Position numbers and translations under genes: made by a program. The notes beneath the pieces are model-generated. The model saw only the letters and a program-made list of their open reading frames with translations. It was not told where the DNA came from and made no database searches. A DNA stretch of 64,000 bases, taken from CAWCVR01 sp963799105. Its GTDB lineage: Bacteria > Acidobacteriota > Terriglobia > Bryobacterales > Bryobacteraceae. Location: the NCBI GenBank assembly GCA_963799105.1, contig CAWCVR010000001.1, positions 496,001 through 560,000 on the forward strand, in the 5' to 3' direction. This document shows positions 18,993 through 26,752 of the stretch, one piece after another; the stretch's first letter is position 1, and every line of letters begins with the position of its first letter.

Positions 18993-19910
18993 CTATCCCT
19001 TGAGACGGGGTTGACGCTGGATTTCCCGGTGATTCACCTTAACCTTGAACCCGGCCCCGGCCAGGTTCTTGCGGATTTCCTCGGCCATCATGACCGACCG
19101 GTGCTGTCCCCCGGTGCAGCCGAACGAGATCGTCAGATAGCTCTTCCCTTCGCGGATGTAATGCGGCAGGAGATACGTGAGCAGGTCGGTGATGCGGCGG
19201 ATAAACTCAACCGTCTGTGGAAAAGACCGGATGTATCGCGCAACAGCGAGGTTCTTGCCGGTCTGGTTCTTGAAACGGGGTATGTAATTGGGATTTGGCA
19301 GGAACCGGACATCGAACACCAGGTCGCTGTCGGGGGGCACTCCGTTGCGGAAACCGAAGCTGGTAACGGAGATGGCGATTCGGGACTCGCCTCGCTCGCC
19401 GCGAAAGCGTTCGCCGATGAACTCGCGCAGTTCCTGGACGGTGAATTTGGAGGTGTTGACGATCAGGTCCGCCATCGCCCGGATGGGGGCGAGTTGGGCG
19501 CGTTCGGCGCGAATGCTGCGCAGGACGGACCGGTTGGTGCCGAGCGGGTGAGGACGGCGGGTTTCACTGAAGCGGCGGACGATGGCTTCGTCGTCGGCTT
19601 CCAGGAAGACCAGCCTGGCGTTCACCGAGCGGCGAATGCCGGCCAGCGCCTGGGGAAACCCCTCGAGCCCTTCGCGCTCCCGAATGTCCACCACCAGGGC
19701 GGCCGCCGGGATATTGGCGTTGTCGCGGGTCAACTCGGCGAACTTGGGGATCAGGCCCACCGGGAGATTGTCGACGGAATAATAGCCGAGATCCTCCAGG
19801 GCTCTTAGGACCGATCCTTTTCCGGACCCGCTGAGGCCGGTGATGATCGCCAGTTCCGCCTTGCGCGGGACCTTTCCCGGCGGCGCGGATGAAGCGCTCT
19901 TCGGCGGCAT
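18993..19910 (-). CDS. rapZ: RNase adapter protein RapZ (P-loop nucleotide-binding)
   Basis: A 305-residue protein. Walker A is GLSGSGKG (residues 25-32), and the conserved C-terminal half includes DVRFLPNP and SFGCTGGQHRSV. In enterobacteria RapZ binds GlcN6P and directs RNase E to the small RNA GlmZ; in other phyla the role is nucleotide or glucosamine sensing and not well defined. It follows hpf by 6 bases, a reduced form of the common rpoN-hpf-ptsN-rapZ arrangement. The first ~17 residues are a variable extension. Confidence 0.93.
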   Translation of the reverse strand: MPPKSASSAPPGKVPRKAELAIITGLSGSGKGSVLRALEDLGYYSVDNLPVGLIPKFAELTRDNANIPAAALVVDIREREGLEGFPQALAGIRRSVNARLVFLEADDEAIVRRFSETRRPHPLGTNRSVLRSIRAERAQLAPIRAMADLIVNTSKFTVQELREFIGERFRGERGESRIAISVTSFGFRNGVPPDSDLVFDVRFLPNPNYIPRFKNQTGKNLAVARYIRSFPQTVEFIRRITDLLTYLLPHYIREGKSYLTISFGCTGGQHRSVMMAEEIRKNLAGAGFKVKVNHREIQRQPRLKG

Positions 19911-19916
19911 CGGCCG

Positions 19917-20504
19917 CTACGCCTCCACCATGTCCAGGTGGCCGTCGCGCCGCCGGATGAGAACCACTGTGCGGCCGGTATCGGCGTCGCGGTACACCAC
20001 GTAGTCGCGGCTCTTGTCGAGGTCCAGAACGGCTTCCTCCACGGTCATGGGCTTGCGCTTCTTGTGGTGGTCGACTTTGTACACCTGCTGTTCGGCCTCC
20101 GGCAACTGGTCCATGGTCTTGGCGACCACCCGGCGGCCGCGCAGCTTGGCCGGCTTGGAGACCGCGGCCGGAGCGGCTTCGGTTTCCTTCTCCTCCTGGC
20201 GGGGAGCGCGCTTGGTATCGCGCCACCTTTCGCGGGTCTTGATGGCCTGCTTTTCGAGTTTCTCGGCGGCGGAGTGAATCGCGGTGAATAAATCGGCGCC
20301 GGACCCCAGCCCGGCCAGTTGGTGGTTGTAATAGTTGACGGTCGCCTCGGCGCGGTGCAAATGACGCTCCAGCGACAGGATGACGTGCGCTTCGCACTCC
20401 CGTCTGCCATCCAGAAGTTTGCCGATTTTCGAGAAACGCGCCTCCAGCTTCCTGGTCTGAGCCGGCGCCAGTTCAACCTGCCTGCCTGTATACGTGATTT
20501 TCAT
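19917..20504 (-). CDS. hpf: ribosome hibernation promoting factor, long form
   Basis: A 195-residue protein from the ATG at 20504 (MKITYTGRQVELAPAQTRKL). A longer frame to 20555 lacks homology-like sequence. The N-terminal RaiA/YfiA domain covers ~1-100. The C-terminal dimerisation domain ends PMTVEEAVLDLDKSRDYVVY...RRDGHLDMVEA, which is typical of long HPF that makes 100S ribosome dimers in stationary phase. The linker is Lys/Glu/Ala rich. An in-operon position with rapZ supports the call. Confidence 0.92.
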   Translation of the reverse strand: MKITYTGRQVELAPAQTRKLEARFSKIGKLLDGRRECEAHVILSLERHLHRAEATVNYYNHQLAGLGSGADLFTAIHSAAEKLEKQAIKTRERWRDTKRAPRQEEKETEAAPAAVSKPAKLRGRRVVAKTMDQLPEAEQQVYKVDHHKKRKPMTVEEAVLDLDKSRDYVVYRDADTGRTVVLIRRRDGHLDMVEA

Positions 20505-20603
20505 GAGGTCTCCATTGGTCGGGTCACTTCCCCTAACGCGGCATTCACCACTCACTACCGTTATAGCTCATCGGCCGGCGCGGTGTTGTGCGGCAAGGTC
20601 CGC

Positions 20604-20911
20604 GCGCGGCATGGAAGTGGGCGGAGAGGCGATTCGCCCGCAAAACCGCTCGAACCCGGGCGTAGGCGAGCGCAAGGCCCGCGGCGCCCTTGTACTACTA
20701 CCTATCAAGTTCTTCGCGCGCCGCGACGGTTTTATGTGGGGCAGGCTGGCAGCCTGCGGCCGATTACGGGTGCCCTCCGGGCGCGGCCCGGCGAGCGGAG
20801 CTCGCCTGCGCGCGAGACGATCTGGCCCCCGGCAGCCCGGAATATCCCCCGCCGTTGGGTTGCGGCTCTGCTGCCCCGCATCGCGCCAGCGAATCCACTT
20901 CCATGCCGCGC
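20604..20911. repeat. composite palindromic repeat, family B copy 1
   Basis: The element is bounded by a 17-bp perfect inverted repeat (GCGCGGCATGGAAGTGG at 20604-20620 and its complement at 20895-20911). Part A (to ~20691) is followed by part B, which contains a GTGG-hairpin unit (GTGGGGCAGGCTGGCAGCC) and ends in CTGCTGCCCCGC. A second copy at 54350 has part A in the same direction but part B reversed. Confidence 0.8.
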
Positions 20912-20931
20912 GCCCGTGCGGGATCGCCCGG

Positions 20932-21792
20932 CTAGCCCGCCGCCCTCCCGGCCAGCGCCCGCGCAATGATCAGCGATTTCTCCAGCGCCGACAGCCTTAT
21001 CCGCCGCGTGAAGACGTCGCAGTTCCTGGCTTCGATCCGCTCGAGCAGCCGCGAATAGATTGCGATCAGCGCCCACAGCGACCGGCGGCTGCGCGGATGA
21101 ATCAGGTCGAGCAGCGGCTTCGATTCCCGGTAGTAGCTTCGCGCCCGGCCGGCCTCGAAGCGCATCAACTCCAGCAGGCCGCCGCCCTCGCGGATAGCGC
21201 GGCCGCCGTCGAGCAGGTCCGCTTCGGTGACGCCGAAGCGGGCGAGGTCTTCCGCCGGCAGGTAGACGCGGCCGCGCTCCAGATCCTCCCGCACGTCGCG
21301 CAGGATGTTGGTCAACTGGAACGCCACGCCGCACTTTTCCGCCAGCGGCAGGGCGCTGCGCGTGTCGAAACCGAAAATATGGATCGAGGTCAGCCCCACC
21401 ACCGACGCCACCTGGTAGCAGTAGCGGTACAGCTCGGGAAAGGTCTCGAAGCGGCGCGGCGCAAGATCGCCCAGCACGCCGTCGATCATTTCGTGGAAGT
21501 ATTCCGTGGGGATGCCGAAGCGGCGCACGGTATGCCGGAAAGCGGGCCACACGGGGTGTCCGCTGAAGCGGCCGTCGAGCGCATCCGCCATCTCGCCGCG
21601 CCAGGCCTCCAGGGCTTCGCGCGACGCGCCCGGCTCGTCGCTCAGGTCGTCGCAGTGGCGCATGAAGGCGTAGATGGCGCACATCGCCTTGCGCTGCTGC
21701 GCGCTCAACAGGACGAAGGAGTAATAGAAATTCCTGGCGCGGGAGCGCGCCACCCGCCGGCAGTACTCGTAGGATCGGTCGACTTCGTTCAT
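20932..21792 (-). CDS. hpnD: presqualene diphosphate synthase HpnD
   Basis: A 286-residue isoprenoid synthase starting MNEVDRSYEYCRRVARSRAR. Aspartate-rich motifs are present: CDDLSDE (residues 47-53) and NILRDVREDLERGRVYLP. It condenses two farnesyl diphosphates to presqualene diphosphate in the HpnCDE route to squalene. The ATG overlaps the hpnC stop by 4 bases. It is the last gene of the hopanoid operon; a family B repeat follows. The start is chosen at the ATGA overlap rather than farther upstream in the longer open frame. Confidence 0.92.
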   Translation of the reverse strand: MNEVDRSYEYCRRVARSRARNFYYSFVLLSAQQRKAMCAIYAFMRHCDDLSDEPGASREALEAWRGEMADALDGRFSGHPVWPAFRHTVRRFGIPTEYFHEMIDGVLGDLAPRRFETFPELYRYCYQVASVVGLTSIHIFGFDTRSALPLAEKCGVAFQLTNILRDVREDLERGRVYLPAEDLARFGVTEADLLDGGRAIREGGGLLELMRFEAGRARSYYRESKPLLDLIHPRSRRSLWALIAIYSRLLERIEARNCDVFTRRIRLSALEKSLIIARALAGRAAG

Positions 21793-22736
21793 CGCGCCGC
21801 CCGGCGAAACGCCGCGCGGGCCAGCGACCCGAGCAGCAGGCGGACCCGCTCGGCGCTTGGAGATCGCTGGGCGCGCGGAGAGCACGTCGTAGTCCCGCCG
21901 TTCGATCTTCTCGAGCACCCGCATGCCGCCGCGGCTGAACAGGTCGAGATCGAGCGCCAGCCGCCGGTCCAACCATGCCGGCCAGCGGCAACCCCTCCAG
22001 GAACAGCCCGCGGGCCTGGCCGACGGCTTCCCGCATGGCCTCGCGGAAGGCCGGGCGTGAAGCGGCGCGCGAACAGCTCGTCCACCGTGTAGCCATGGCG
22101 CGCCAGCAGATCGAGCGGCAGGTAGACGCGGTCCTTGAGCGCGTCCACGGTCACGTCCTGCCAGAAGTTGGCGAGTTGCAGGGCGGTGCAGGTGGCGTCG
22201 GAGAGCCGCTGCCGCTCGGCGTCGGAGTAGCCGCAGAGGTGGAGCACCAGGCGGCCCACGGGGTTGGCCGAGTAGCGGCAGTAATCGAACACGCTCGTCC
22301 CAATCGCGGTAGCGCGTGACGGTCTGGTCCTGGACGAAGGCGCGAGATCAGATCGCGAAACGGCTCGGGCGGGATGGCGTGCCGGCGCACGGTGGCGCCG
22401 CAGCGCCACGAACACGGGATGGGTGGCGCGGCCCTGCGTACATGGCGTCCAGTTCGCGCGCGCCACCACTCCAGCAGGCGCAGGCTCTCGGCGCGGTCGC
22501 CGATTTCGTCGCCCAGGTCGTCGGCCCAGCGGCAGTAGGCGTACACGTTGTAGAAATCCTGGTGCAGCCGTTTGGGCAGCAGAAAGCTGACCACGTGGAA
22601 GTTCTCGTAATGGTGGGTGGCCAGCCAGCGGGTGTACGCGCGGGCGGCATCCGGGCGTCCAGCCCCGGCGGAGCGCCTCGCCGGACCGCACGAATTCCGC
22701 CGGCCCCAAGAACGCGGGTGCGCCCGAGCCCGGCAT
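21789..22736 (-). CDS. hpnC: squalene synthase HpnC, interrupted by nine +1 indels
   Basis: Reading from ATG 22736, HpnC sequence runs on through three frames. Recognisable blocks in order are ARAYTRWLATHHYENFHVVS, YAYCRWADDLGDE, TVRRHAIPPEPFRDLI, FDYCRYSANPVGRLVL, LANFWQDVTVDALKDRVYLP and LALDLDLFSRGGMRVLEKIE. Nine frame changes are needed, each by one extra base: about 22664, 22459, 22433, 22397, 22342, 22292, 22050, 21972 and 21854. Corrected length is 312 residues. HpnC converts presqualene diphosphate to hydroxysqualene. It abuts the upstream dehydrogenase and overlaps hpnD. Confidence 0.85.
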   Translation of the reverse strand: MPGSGAPAFLGPAEFVRSGEALRRGWTPGCRPRVHPLAGHPPLRELPRGQLSAAQTAAPGFLQRVRLLPLGRRPGRRNRRPRREPAPAGVVARANWTPCTQGRATHPVFVALRRHRAPARHPARAVSRSDLAPSSRTRPSRATAIGTSVFDYCRYSANPVGRLVLHLCGYSDAERQRLSDATCTALQLANFWQDVTVDALKDRVYLPLDLLARHGYTVDELFARRFTPGLPRGHAGSRRPGPRAVPGGVAAGRHGWTGGWRSISTCSAAAACGCSRRSNGGTTTCSPRAQRSPSAERVRLLLGSLARAAFRRAAR

Positions 22737-23777
22737 TTACGGAACGATGGCCGTCTTCAGGTGCCCGTTGTGGCTCATCAGGTGGCGCATCACTTCCAGC
22801 AGGTTGGCCAGCGGCTCTTCGCTGTTGACGAAGAAGCCCGCGGTGATGTGACCCGCGCACACCAGGTCGAGCGCCTTCTGGATATAGGCCGGGGTGTGGT
22901 GGAAGCTGGCCTTGCAGGTGATCTCGGAGTAGTGCAGCAGGGCCGTATCGAGATTGACCTTGCTGTCGTTGGGGCAGCCGCCGAAGAAGTTCACCGTGCC
23001 GCCGCGCCGCACCATGTTGACGGCCCACTCCCAGGTCTGCGGTTTGCCGACGGCTTCGATGGCGATATCCACGCCGCGGCCGTGCGTCAGGTTGCGGACG
23101 ATCCGAACGGGATCGGATTCGTCGCGGCACAGAACCAGCTCGTCGGCTCCCAGGGCCGCGGCGCGATCCAGTTGCTGCTGGCGCCGTCCCACCGCGATCA
23201 CGCGGCAGTTGCCCAGTTTGGCCAGTTTCACGAACATCAGGCCGATGGGTCCGAGACCCATGATGGCGATGGTGTCGCCTTCCTGCGGGTTGGTCTCCTC
23301 GAATCCCCGCACCACGCAGGCCAGCGGCTCGATCAACGCCGCGTCCTGATAGCCCACGTGCGCCGGGATGAGGTAGGTATTCGATTCCACGATGCGCGCC
23401 GGAATGCGGATGTACTCGGCGTAGGCGCCGTTGTTGAACAGAAGGTCTTCGCAGAGATTCTGCAAACCGCGGCGGCAGAAGAAACAATCGCCGCAGGGAG
23501 CGGAATTGGCCGCCACTACGCGATGTCCGATGGAAAACCGTTTGACATCCTCGCCCACGGCGACTACATCGCCCGCCAACTCGTGCCCGAAAACAGCTGG
23601 GGGGACGATCATTCGCGCGTGGTATCCGCGGCGGAATACCTTGACGTCGGTGCCGCAGGTCAGCGCCACCTTTACTCGGACAAGGATGTCTCCGCTATGA
23701 ATTGTCGGAACGGCTACCGGCTCAACCTGCAAGTGCTCCTTGCCGTAAAGCACGGCAGCCATCATGTGGCTATTCAC
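22737..23777 (-). CDS. zinc-dependent MDR dehydrogenase in hopanoid operon (second)
   Basis: A 346-residue medium-chain dehydrogenase/reductase starting at GTG 23777, with a good GAGGTGG site 6 bases upstream and directly abutting the stop of the gene before it. Catalytic zinc ligands fit C41, H65 and E66; structural zinc cysteines are C95, C98, C101 and C109. The nucleotide fold shows GLGPIGLMFVKLA. IEPLACVV is typical of the sorbitol/threonine dehydrogenase branch. Substrate unknown. Position between hpnG and hpnC suggests oxidation or reduction of a hopanoid intermediate. Confidence 0.85.
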   Translation of the reverse strand: MNSHMMAAVLYGKEHLQVEPVAVPTIHSGDILVRVKVALTCGTDVKVFRRGYHARMIVPPAVFGHELAGDVVAVGEDVKRFSIGHRVVAANSAPCGDCFFCRRGLQNLCEDLLFNNGAYAEYIRIPARIVESNTYLIPAHVGYQDAALIEPLACVVRGFEETNPQEGDTIAIMGLGPIGLMFVKLAKLGNCRVIAVGRRQQQLDRAAALGADELVLCRDESDPVRIVRNLTHGRGVDIAIEAVGKPQTWEWAVNMVRRGGTVNFFGGCPNDSKVNLDTALLHYSEITCKASFHHTPAYIQKALDLVCAGHITAGFFVNSEEPLANLLEVMRHLMSHNGHLKTAIVP

Positions 23778-24833
23778 TTATGACCACCTCTGTGGCTGAA
23801 CGATTATTTTCAACGAATTAGGTCCCGGATGCAAGGCCAAATCAAATCCTGAACGGATTTTAACCAGCGGCAAGCAATGCGAAATCAACTCCTCCACCGG
23901 CAGTTCGCCGCCAAAAACCAGATCTGCCGATTCCTTCTGTAGGTCTACAGAAGCACTATAGCACCCAAAGAGGGTGCGCTCACCTACACAGATGTCGGCA
24001 CCCGACGCTTCGATGCGTTCAGTCGTGGAAGTCTGTGCAAACAAAAGGATACGAGCTCCCGGCCGGGAAGAGGCGATGGCCCGCTCGACAATCCCCGGAA
24101 CCGACGCCGCCACGATTACCAGGTCGGCGCCGCGTCCGTCCGTCAGCCGCTTCACTTCCGAGGCCACATCCACTGCGTCCGGATCCCAGGCAAACTCCGC
24201 GCCGCAACGCGTTGCAATCGCCAGGCGTTCGGCGATCCTGTCGGTAGCCACGATACGCGCTCCCGTGCGATTCACGAGCATGGTGAACATCAGCCCGATG
24301 GGTCCCTGGCCCAGGATCAGCACTCGCTCGCCGGGCTGAGGATCGCATTGTACCACCGCCTTGAGGCAGGTATTCAGCGGTTCCACCAGGGTGGCGCGTT
24401 CGAAGGAAACGCCCTCCGGAATCCTCTCCACTCCGCGCTCCACAATCCAATCCATGACGCGAACGTATTGCGCAAATCCGCCGCCGGCGGGCTCGAATCC
24501 GGCGGTCACTCCGACTCTCTTGTACACCGGGCACTGCGCGTAGTTCTTGCGAAGGCAGTAGAAGCAGTTCAGGCACGGAATATGGTGAAATGCGACCACC
24601 CGGTCACCCGGCTGAAAGCGCGTCACGGCGGCGCCCACGGCAGCCACGATGCCCGCCGTCTCATGTCCATAGACGCGCGGCGGGTCCAGCAGGTTGTGCT
24701 CGATTTTTTTGAGATCGGTGTGACAGATCCCGCAGGCTTCCACGCGGATGAGGATCTCTCCAGGCGAAATGGCAGGCGTCGGGATCTCTTCGATGCCGAC
24801 CAGACTCTGGCCGCGATAGACCGCCGCGTGCAT
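23778..24833 (-). CDS. zinc-dependent MDR dehydrogenase in hopanoid operon (first)
   Basis: A 351-residue zinc alcohol dehydrogenase family protein from ATG 24833 (MHAAVYRGQSLVGIEEIPTP). The frame is open to 24908, but that would overlap hpnG and adds no conserved sequence. Catalytic ligands are C37, H57 and E58; structural cysteines are C87, C90, C93 and C101. Rossmann glycine motif GQGPIGLMFTMLV. It starts 22 bases after hpnG. By position it is a candidate for the NAD(P)H reductase acting on ribosylhopane; this is inference. Confidence 0.85.
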   Translation of the reverse strand: MHAAVYRGQSLVGIEEIPTPAISPGEILIRVEACGICHTDLKKIEHNLLDPPRVYGHETAGIVAAVGAAVTRFQPGDRVVAFHHIPCLNCFYCLRKNYAQCPVYKRVGVTAGFEPAGGGFAQYVRVMDWIVERGVERIPEGVSFERATLVEPLNTCLKAVVQCDPQPGERVLILGQGPIGLMFTMLVNRTGARIVATDRIAERLAIATRCGAEFAWDPDAVDVASEVKRLTDGRGADLVIVAASVPGIVERAIASSRPGARILLFAQTSTTERIEASGADICVGERTLFGCYSASVDLQKESADLVFGGELPVEELISHCLPLVKIRSGFDLALHPGPNSLKIIVQPQRWS

Positions 24834-24855
24834 GGTTTCGGGAATGACGCTCACG

Positions 24856-25551
24856 TTAGAATCGCAGATCCGCAAAGAAATCCCCCAGCGAACTCGCCGC
24901 CCGGGCACACCGTTTCCGCAACCGGAGAAGTTCCCGGACCCGGATCAGCGGCTGGCGCAATGTACCCCTTAAGAGAACAATTGTATCGAACTGCCCGTCG
25001 TTCCGCAGGGCCTTGTTGAAATCGTTGGCCAGGGTCTCGTCCGCCAGGTCCGAAACGGCCTTCACACAATAGAACGGAAGCCCGTGGGCAAAGGTTCGTT
25101 CCGCCACCCCGGCGGCCTCCATTTCCACCACCCAAGCCCCGGATTCGGCCAGCCGGGCCTTCTCTTCGGCAGAGCGGATCACCCGGCCGGCGGAGCGGAC
25201 GGTGCCAGACCGCCAGGCCGCCCGCCCGGATACCGGGCGCGCGGCGAAGCGCCGGTCGCCATCCGTCACGAAATCGGCCACCACCACATCGCCTGTGGCC
25301 AATTCGGGCCGCAGCGCCCCGCAAATGCCGATGCTCACCACGGCTTCGGCTGCAAACACCTCCAACGCCCGATCCACGGCCGCCGCGGCCCGGGCGGCCC
25401 CGACGCCATTCGCTACCAGCAGTACCTCGTGTCCGGAGAGCCATGCCGAGCGCGCCCAGCGGACCGGCAGCGCCACCCGGCGCACCTGTACGGCATGCGC
25501 CAGGATGCCCGAGAACTCCGACTTGTCCGCCGCCACCACCAGAACCTTCAT
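24856..25551 (-). CDS. hpnG: adenosylhopane nucleosidase HpnG
   Basis: A 231-residue member of the purine nucleoside phosphorylase / MTA-SAH nucleosidase family. It shows VVSIGICGALRPEL and WVVEMEAAGVAER, with FYCVKAVSDLADE close to the end. HpnG removes adenine from adenosylhopane made by HpnH, giving ribosylhopane. The C-terminal ~35 residues (LRLRKRCARAASSLGDFF) match the hopanoid branch better than housekeeping nucleosidases. It sits between hpnA and the dehydrogenases, consistent with side-chain synthesis. Confidence 0.85.
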   Translation of the reverse strand: MKVLVVAADKSEFSGILAHAVQVRRVALPVRWARSAWLSGHEVLLVANGVGAARAAAAVDRALEVFAAEAVVSIGICGALRPELATGDVVVADFVTDGDRRFAARPVSGRAAWRSGTVRSAGRVIRSAEEKARLAESGAWVVEMEAAGVAERTFAHGLPFYCVKAVSDLADETLANDFNKALRNDGQFDTIVLLRGTLRQPLIRVRELLRLRKRCARAASSLGDFFADLRF

Positions 25552-25575
25552 GGCTCAATCGTCTCGCCGTCCATC

Positions 25576-25697
25576 GTGGGGCGGACCCCCTGGTCCGCAG
25601 CCGGCCCCCTGGCCGGCTTTTCACGCCCCCGGCGTTTGATCTGTCGATAGGACAGCGGGTCCAGGGGGACCCGCGCGGACCAGGGGGTCCGCCCCAC
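25576..25697. repeat. BIME-like palindromic repeat, family A copy 2
   Basis: 122 bp, opening GTGGGGCGGACCCCCTGGTC and closing with its inverted copy. About 77 bp overlap the 3' end of hpnA, which reads into the repeat before stopping. Confidence 0.88.
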
Positions 25698-26652
25698 CAA
25701 ACCATTCCACCGCGCGCCGCAGGGCCGCCTCGGCGGGCCCGGGATTGAAGCCCAGCTCCCGCCGGGCCTTCTCGTGGGTGACCCACATCTTCTTGCTGGC
25801 CATGCGTACCGCGTCCAGGGGAACGCGGGGCGGCGTTCCCGTCACCTCCGCCCAAGCCGTGCTGCAGGCGCCCGCGCAGTACGCCACCAGGTAGGGCAGA
25901 CGCACGGTGGGCGCTTTCCGGCCGGTAATGGCGGCCAACTTTTGTAAAATCCGCGCCAGCGTCAGGTTCTCGCTCCCCAGGATGTACCGCTCGCCATCGC
26001 GGCCGCGCTCGCAGGCGAGGAGGTGCCCGTCCGCTACGTCCCGAACGTCCACCACGTTCAAACCCGTGTCGATAAACGCCGGCATGTCTCCCTTCAGAAA
26101 ATCCAGCACGATCTTGCCGGTCGGCGTGGGTTTGACGTCATGATCGCCAACCGGCGCCGTGGGATTGACAATCACCACCGGCAGCCCCGCCCGGGCGTAC
26201 TCCAGCACCACCCGCTCGGCCAGGAATTTCGACCGCTTGTAATCCCCGGCCATGTCCACCAGCGAGACCGGCTGCTCTTCGTCGCCAATTCCCTCGGGGG
26301 GGACGCCGATGCAGCCCACCGTGCTGGTGTAGACGACGCGCTCTACCCCGGCTTTCCTGGCGGCCTCCATCACGTGGCGCGTGCCGTCCACGTTGGACCG
26401 GTACAGCTCGCCCGGATCGGCGGCCCACAGGCGGTAGTCGGCGGCCACGTGAAACACCAGGCCGCAGCCTTCGATGGCGCGCTCGACGCTGGCGGCGTCG
26501 CGCAGGTCGCCAGGGACGCACTCGGCCTCCAGTTCCAGCGCCCGGCCGGGGGCACGCACCAGCGCCCGCACCTTGTATCCCCGGCACAGCAGCACACGCG
26601 CCACGTGCCAGCCGAGGAAGCCCGAAGCGCCGGTGACCAGGACGGGTTTCAT
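25621..26652 (-). CDS. hpnA: hopanoid-associated sugar epimerase HpnA
   Basis: A 343-residue extended short-chain dehydrogenase from ATG 26652 (MKPVLVTGASGFLGWHVARV). The NAD-binding TGASGFLG is at residues 7-14, and the active-site tyrosine and lysine fit YKRSK. The family is found in hopanoid clusters and is taken to work on the hopanoid sugar side chain. The last ~25 residues (GGADPLVRAGPPGPAVLSTD...) are encoded by the family A repeat and are unlikely to belong to the original protein. Confidence 0.85.
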   Translation of the reverse strand: MKPVLVTGASGFLGWHVARVLLCRGYKVRALVRAPGRALELEAECVPGDLRDAASVERAIEGCGLVFHVAADYRLWAADPGELYRSNVDGTRHVMEAARKAGVERVVYTSTVGCIGVPPEGIGDEEQPVSLVDMAGDYKRSKFLAERVVLEYARAGLPVVIVNPTAPVGDHDVKPTPTGKIVLDFLKGDMPAFIDTGLNVVDVRDVADGHLLACERGRDGERYILGSENLTLARILQKLAAITGRKAPTVRLPYLVAYCAGACSTAWAEVTGTPPRVPLDAVRMASKKMWVTHEKARRELGFNPGPAEAALRRAVEWFGGADPLVRAGPPGPAVLSTDQTPGA

Positions 26653-26752
26653 ACGCCCGGACCCCAGGCCGGCGGGCAACGTTGCACACTCGCCGGAAGG
26701 CCGGTTCCGGGTGCCCCCCGGGCGGGGCCGCAGGATGCCATCCCGCCCCGCA

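Noticed and set aside
21789..22736. Programmed frameshifting in hpnC
   Set aside because: Nine successive shifts at unrelated sites without slippery sequences or stimulatory structures make programmed recoding implausible.
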